Shown here: one piece after another, positions 58,737 through 64,000 of the stretch
Layout: each line of letters begins with the position of its first letter
Position numbering within the stretch: position 1 is the stretch's first letter
Assembly (NCBI RefSeq): GCF_963675165.1
Contig: NC_087377.1
Coordinates: 3,688,978 to 3,752,977 of the forward strand
Length of the DNA stretch: 64,000 bases
Direction of reading: 5' to 3'
Source: Halichondria panicea
Taxonomy: Eukaryota > Porifera > Demospongiae > Suberitida > Halichondriidae
Notes under the pieces: generated by a model
What the model was told of the DNA's origin: nothing
Seen by the model: only the letters and a program-made list of their open reading frames with translations
Database searches by the model: none
Position numbers and translations under genes: made by a program

Positions 58737-60696
58737 GGGGGGGGGGGGTTGGACATGCACATGTTGAGGGTATGCAGAATAATTGTTATAATTATTACTG
58801 GTTTCATCAGCCGCTAAAGTTCGTCATAAATAAACTCAGAAAGAACGCAGCGAGTTGTCATCATTTGAAACCACTACTATACATAGAAGCCTGTCTATAG
58901 TGTAGGGGCAGACTAACAGTGGCTGTGATAAAGAGGTGGCCTGCTAACACAGGTTCAAACACATGCTATACATATAAGGAGATTTTGGGGCCCATTAACC
59001 AGGGGCTGTATTGTAGAGGGTGGCCTGCTTTTATAGGGACACAATAGACAGTTCGCACATGCAGTACACACACACACACATACCTTGTCCACGGTACACT
59101 GTATGTCCTGTCGAATATATTAGGGTCAGTATCGTGCCAAGTCCACCAGATCAGCTTGATGCCCAGGATATCGAATGGTATGTCCAGCAATAGGTCTCCC
59201 AGGGCAACAGCGAAAGGCTCAGCCCACCAGGGAAGCTTGAGGTTAGCGGCAGCCATGTTGGTAGTATAGTGGAAGCATGGATCTGTATCAGGGAGAGGGG
59301 ATTGGGAGATTTAAAATTTTGAAATGACACAGTGACAATAAAAATTGTTCTTTATACAGAATTTTCACTGTACAATACTTCTATCAGTGGTTTCATCAGC
59401 CGCTAAAAATCGTCATAAATAAACTCGGAAAGAACGCAGCGAGTTGTCATCATTTGAAACCACTCTACTACAGTATAACCTGGCTTCATTATAGAGCACA
59501 GGGTGACATGGTTATATGGGGACACCACAATAGACAAGTTTCACTATACGCACACCAATTCTGCATGCATGGGTTCTGTCTAGGATGAATGGTTTGGTGA
59601 GAAGGATAAACAAAGTAGAGGGGGCCAACCGGAACATTTTTTTACTTTTTCTCAGAAATCAATCTCAGAAATCTTTGCATGTTGGAATATGTAGACTGTG
59701 TGTTTGAGGGGGCCCCTTCCCACTGGATAGAACCTAACTGTAGCCACTGGATAGAACCCAACTGTAGCCCATCAAAAGTTACTTGGTCAACTGACGTCCC
59801 TACAGTACATTTTTGTTACTACAGACTACTACCAACACGCCCATTCTGCAAAAATTAGATTCCAGTATGCATGTTTATATCTATGTGTTATGGAATTTGC
59901 AGACTGTGTGGGGGGGGGGGAAGGAGGTCTAGACTGTTTAGGGGAGCATTTAGCTTCCCTCCTCTCACTAAATAGAACCCTGGTGGTAGCCCACCAAAAT
60001 GTGGTCAAAAACTATTGGACGGTCGACCCTAAACTTTTGACCACAGACTACTATCCTGCAAAAATTAAATTCCACCAACTGGTACATTACAACAATTCTT
60101 CAGAAACACATACTCACAGAACAACATGATGTGCAGAGGTAGTCGTTGCTTGAGCAACATGACCATAGTCCGTCCGTGCCAGAAGTTGTCAATGTCGGGG
60201 AGGATATAGCTAAGGCTTTCTGTGACCAGGCCATGGAAGAGGGCGGCCATCAACAGAAGCAGGCAACGTCCACGATACTTGCACGCTGCAGTATTAAAGA
60301 AAAGTCAATATTTTTAGCTAGAGTTCAAATTTGGAAATAAGTTTTTGAACAAGAAAAAAATTGGTAGTAAATCCAAAATGTCAGACATGTGATCATCCAC
60401 ATGTCTTGCAAAAAAACTAATTATGCAAGTAAAATGGTGAAGGAGATATAAAGGATCAAGTCTTGGGGTGGCACATTAATGTATTACACCTACTAAGCTC
60501 TGAGCTCACCAATCATGCAACTCTTACCATGCCTGAGAATGAGAAAGGTCCAGACATAGAATACCAGCTCACAGGCCAGGTAGGTTGGGTTGTCTGCCCA
60601 TATCTCAACTGGAGACCGGAATAAGATGAACCATTTCCTCTCCTCGCTCTCCCAGCCTCTCTTCAAGACAGCTAGGACCTTCTCAACGTGCTCCAT
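55313..60696 (-). CDS. Multi-pass membrane protein of an uncharacterised metazoan family
   Basis: Exons, 5' to 3': 60528-60696, 60118-60285, 59084-59282, 58528-58664, 56548-56730, 55928-56103 and 55313-55558. They are phase-checked and give 425 residues. Several hydrophobic helices are visible (ACELVFYVWTFLIL, LLLLMAALFHGLV, EPFAVALGDLLLDI, YIFHLTFAASFTFLL, VCVCVIVGLYVML, LAVVIHYLFYIVLVFVA, KFMILGSCLFGLAFYY). Conserved-looking polar motifs are WADNPTY, LPDIDNFWHGRT, LKLPWWAEPF, IKLIWWTWHDTDPN and QFTPLYHAFHDMHG. The charged aromatics between helices suggest an enzyme or transporter rather than a receptor. I cannot name the family safely; a DUF7802-type assignment is a candidate to test. The C-terminus (KMKKA) resembles an ER-retention dilysine signal. 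Confidence 0.75.
56171..56332. repeat. Three tandem 54-bp units
   Basis: Units begin at 56171, 56225 and 56279 with GGTTTTTGAAGCAGTATGCC (GGTTTC in the third). The unit contains the dispersed phrase TGGTCGGTGGTGGCGGTGG also seen near 17470 and 37070. It lies in an intron of the multi-pass membrane gene. Confidence 0.85.
56816..57371. repeat. Perfect 118-bp inverted repeat, arms 320 bp apart
   Basis: Arm 56816-56933 (ATCCGACTAGAAAAACATTT and onward) is, by eye, the exact reverse complement of 57254-57371. It lies wholly inside the intron between exons 4 and 5 of the multi-pass membrane gene. Perfect arms mean recent origin or ongoing conversion. Confidence 0.85.
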
Positions 60697-60987
60697 TGTT
60701 CTCGCGAGTCTCCTAAGAAAAGGGGGTGGGGCATGCGCTTGACAAGTGCGCATGCGCAGTAAATATTTAAAAATTTTTGTTGCATTGCACACAGTTACTG
60801 GATAACTGTGAAATAGTAAGAACCACAAAAGAACATTATGCAGTATGGTGGAATGTGAAATTTTAATCAAAGCTAATAAATTAAAAAGAGCTCGGAGAAT
60901 AATACAGAATGCTAGTGTTCATATAATGCCAGTATTTATAATAATTATGAGGTGTGTGGATAAAATGAGCTAGAACCTAAATCTGCA

Positions 60988-62642
60988 CTAAACGGATTGG
61001 TCACTCTCTCGTGTTCCATTCTTGAGGGTGGTGGTCTGTGACGGATGGTGGTGCTTACTATGCTCTACACATTGTTCTCTTCTGCACTGTATAATAGCAG
61101 ACGGCCCCAATGAGAAAGGGCTCGAGTGATCACATGACGTGACTACATCTTGCAGTCTCTCATTTGAAGCTGGGACCACTTCAATAGGTTTAGGAACATC
61201 TTCCCCTTCTTTGGGAAATGGCGGCTTTCTTTTGGCCTTTGACTGTTGTTTCTCTCCTCTCTTCCCAGGTGAGCGTTTCTTGCTCGTTGCTCGATCAGTG
61301 GCTTGTCCTGATATCGGTATTCTTGCACCTTCAGAAGAAGCTTCCAGCAATGGATTCTCATCTTCTTGCTGTGACGTGATATTTGATTTTTTTGCTGCTT
61401 GTTGTCGGCTCTTGGTTGGATTTGCTTGAGTAGGTACAGTCGTTGGTTTTGTCACGATACTGGAGGGGTTAAAGGTCACAACCACTGGCAAGTCTTGAAC
61501 ATGTGTGTGCTTGAGTGTAGTAGGATGGGAAATCTCCACTTGCTTGATGGTGGCCGGAGATCTAGTTCGTTTCCTGTGAGAAAAAAGAGCAAATCTTGTG
61601 AAAAATACGTCCATTCCAGAATAGCTTCAACATTCAAGAGCACTATAACTACAAGAGTGTGGTAACCACATTTTGTAGACAAAGGAGTTGCATGCATGTG
61701 TAGAACTTCTAAATGCGAGACCAATAGATTTATTAAGGGATTATAACGTTACATGTATTTCAGGGTTGCTGTGTAGGGGTAGACCACTCACCTACAAGCT
61801 GTGGTACAGGTGAACACCACAAGGAGTGCAGTTAGCAGGACTACTGCAGCAATACAGAGGTTATAGAGGAGGGCCATTAGACGGGACTGCGGTTGATCCC
61901 CCGCGGTCTGAGTCGTCTCCACTGGTGCTGGGCCCGGGGCGGTGGGTGGAGTTTGATCTCCCATACTGATGTGGGTGTAGGTTACCATAGGGCAGCCTGT
62001 CTCGTTACGGAAGCATACACCACTTGTGCATGGAGTGTCCCAGTCACAGTCACCTGTTAATAGGAATGTATAAAGTTGTAAAACTTCAATGAGCATTGAT
62101 TTGTAAGTAGTTTGATTGTACGTATGCAGTATGTTAATATGCATTCACTATAATTTATGCAGGTCCCCTCTATAATTACAGCTATATAGGTAATGGGTAC
62201 CAAAGTTTCCATACTATGTGTTTGTATAAGGCCATCGCTAAAAATGTTTCACTGTGGAAACATGTACATGTAAAACGTACTATAGCGACACTAGTGATTC
62301 ATATAATACAGAGCAAACCTTTACAAACAATTTACCCACCTTGCTCAGCCATAAAGGCAACAAAGATTGGTCGAGCTTTCCCACTAGTAGTCTCCACCTC
62401 CACCTCCACACAGTCTCCCATGAAGATCACCACTAGTGTCTGATAGTCCATCCATTGCCCGTACTTTTTAGCCGAGTCCAAGTGAGGGGGATCGAAGCTG
62501 ATGATGTCACCAATGACTGAGGGCATCTCAACAATGGGAGCGTTGGTGTCTGTATTGAATGTGACAGTGACTTGTTGTAAGCACTTGGTGGACGAGAGTG
62601 TGGTGCTAGTGAAGACTGGAACGGCAGAGACAATCTTGGGTG

Positions 62643-62708
<66 letters not shown>

Positions 62709-64000
62709 GAAAAGGTGTATATAGTAAGCAGACGGCTAAATGGGTTGAATGCTACACCATTTGCAGATTATGATTATGGAGGACATTCAATTGGCATTCT
62801 AACGAGTTTTCGCTTTTATAACGGTTAAGCGAACAACTAGGAATCGGAGGGTGGGGGGGGGGGGGGAGCAGTGTGCATCATGTTGTTTGTGATTTACAAG
62901 CAAATAATGAGAACTGAAATACAAGTTTAGGCATGTAGTATGCCATAATATTATAGTTGCATGCACATAGTTATGTAAAAATTAGTTTTATAAGCGAAAT
63001 AACTGGGAATTTACTCTAATTGGACTACAGAAAGTACACACCCACTCACCATAACGACAGTGAGGTCCTTCTTAGAGTTCAATAGTATCGACTTCTTCTG
63101 TATTCTTGAGACTGACCTAATATCTCTTCTTCGTCTGGTTCCAGCCATGTCAGCCTCGGCACTGTCGCGTGAATCAGTTGAGCAACTTTCCGGATCACTA
63201 CGAATCAAAATCATTGGTCTGTTATCGTTTATAGTGTCTATTTCAACTCCAATTCGAACAGTGGTCGTACTGACGCCCATATCTGCGTCAGTTGCATCAG
63301 CCGGATCAGTGTTAGGATCAATATAGTTAGCATCAGTGATATTAATGACTATGATGCGAATCAATCGATCATTCCCAGTGCTAGCATTATACACAGAAGG
63401 TTCTTCCTGAGCATTAAGGTAGAATATTGAAGTGAGAGCTTCTTGGTACAATGATACCGATGCATTCACAGTTAGAGAAATAATATAAGTACTTAATTGT
63501 TCATCGATATAGCCAAGAAATTCAGCTTGGAGAGGATTGGGTGTTCGAAAAAACAAAGCTTCTTCTGAATCGAGAAGTCCATTGACTGCGGTTAGTTCAA
63601 CGGTCATTCGTGAGATGTTATGTCCCTCCTCATCAGTGAGAGAGGCTAGGAAGGTCTGAGTGATGGGGATGCTAGAGCCACCCTCTGTGAACGTGATAGT
63701 GTGATCAACATTCACTCCATTGCCTGTGGTAAAAACGAAGCATTTGTCAGCATTAGGGTAATTGACATTAGTTCCAGTTATGTGTCGTTGCTATATATTA
63801 TAGTATACCTAGCATGCATGCATTTCTGATTCAAATTCCGTGGCTTCCTGTATATCCACGCAAAGTTGTGAAATTTTGTTTGACCCGCTCTATACGGAAC
63901 TTATGTGTATTAGCGAACCAGACTTACCCAGGTCCACAGCGGGTCCATCATTGCGATCCATGACAAAGATATTGGTGACAATGTACATGACTCCACTGCG
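60988..64000 (-). CDS. Large adhesin-like transmembrane protein, C-terminal part
   Basis: Exons from the window edge: 63928-64000 (continues outside), 63050-63723, 62340-62643, 61792-62053 and 60988-61573, phase-checked. The ectodomain repeat NGVNVDHTITFTEGGSSIPI, SLTDEEGHNIS, VELTAVNGLLD resembles cadherin-like or Calx-beta-like repeats of long adhesins. The preceding exon ends in VMDRNDGPAVDLG, the usual repeat linker. A basic TRRRRD site follows, possibly cleaved by furin. Then come a Cys-bearing domain (VAVPVFTST in the upstream exon, GDCDWDTPCTSGVCF), a Pro/Thr stalk, a transmembrane helix (NLCIAAVVLLTALLVVF) and a basic, Ser/Pro-rich tail of about 195 residues (SKKRSPGKRGEKQQSKAKRK) without enzyme motifs. 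A cell-adhesion receptor is likely. Confidence 0.7.

Noticed and set aside
61139-61429. Plus-strand 96-residue frame
   Set aside because: It is the shadow of the basic, Ser/Pro-rich tail of the adhesin, which is in phase with its transmembrane exon.

Overview
This is a eukaryotic nuclear window, most likely from a sponge (inference). Genes are split by short GT-AG introns, many of 30-400 bp. Spacers are A/T-rich and packed with short inverted-repeat elements and CA/TG microsatellites. The receptors pair Ig-like, fibronectin-III and sushi modules with short tyrosine-bearing tails. Bacterial features (operons, CRISPR) are absent. All gene models were spliced by eye. Where I say phase-checked, every exon joins in frame and the summed length is a multiple of three.

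Layout. 1-6.5 kb, plus strand: two unrelated single-pass Ig-type receptors, the first cut by the window edge. 6.7-22.4 kb, minus strand: two tandem copies of a LIM-RA-SARAH gene (RASSF, a Hippo-pathway scaffold), with an intronless unknown gene between them. 24.7-25.7 kb, plus: a mitochondrial ribosomal protein of the S18 family. 25.9-30.2 kb, minus: a sushi/Ig receptor that looks decayed, with one in-frame stop and two frame breaks. 31.4-32.5 kb, minus: a 7TM-like gene with one frame break. 35.0-35.5 kb, plus: an intronless unknown gene. 36.8-49.5 kb, minus: a complete calcineurin A catalytic subunit. Its 3.3-kb intron carries, on the opposite strand, a small family of secreted proteins (two open copies and one relic). 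50.5-55.1 kb, plus: a C2orf81-like gene. 55.3-60.7 kb, minus: a multi-pass membrane protein. 61.0-64.0 kb, minus: the C-terminal part of a large adhesin-like membrane protein, continuing past the window.

The spacers and large introns hold several miniature inverted-repeat transposon families: a pogo/Tigger-like pair with TA duplications, a very abundant family tipped CAGTGAAACCTGTCTATTG, hairpins tipped CAGAGGAGGTACGACA, and others. Two patterns stand out. CA-repeat microsatellites repeatedly abut 3' splice sites in unrelated genes. The hairpin family keeps a common tip while the rest of the stem is private to each copy.

The genes do not form one pathway. RASSF and calcineurin are intracellular signalling components. 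The Ig, sushi and adhesin genes are surface proteins. The nested small genes encode a secreted family I do not recognise.
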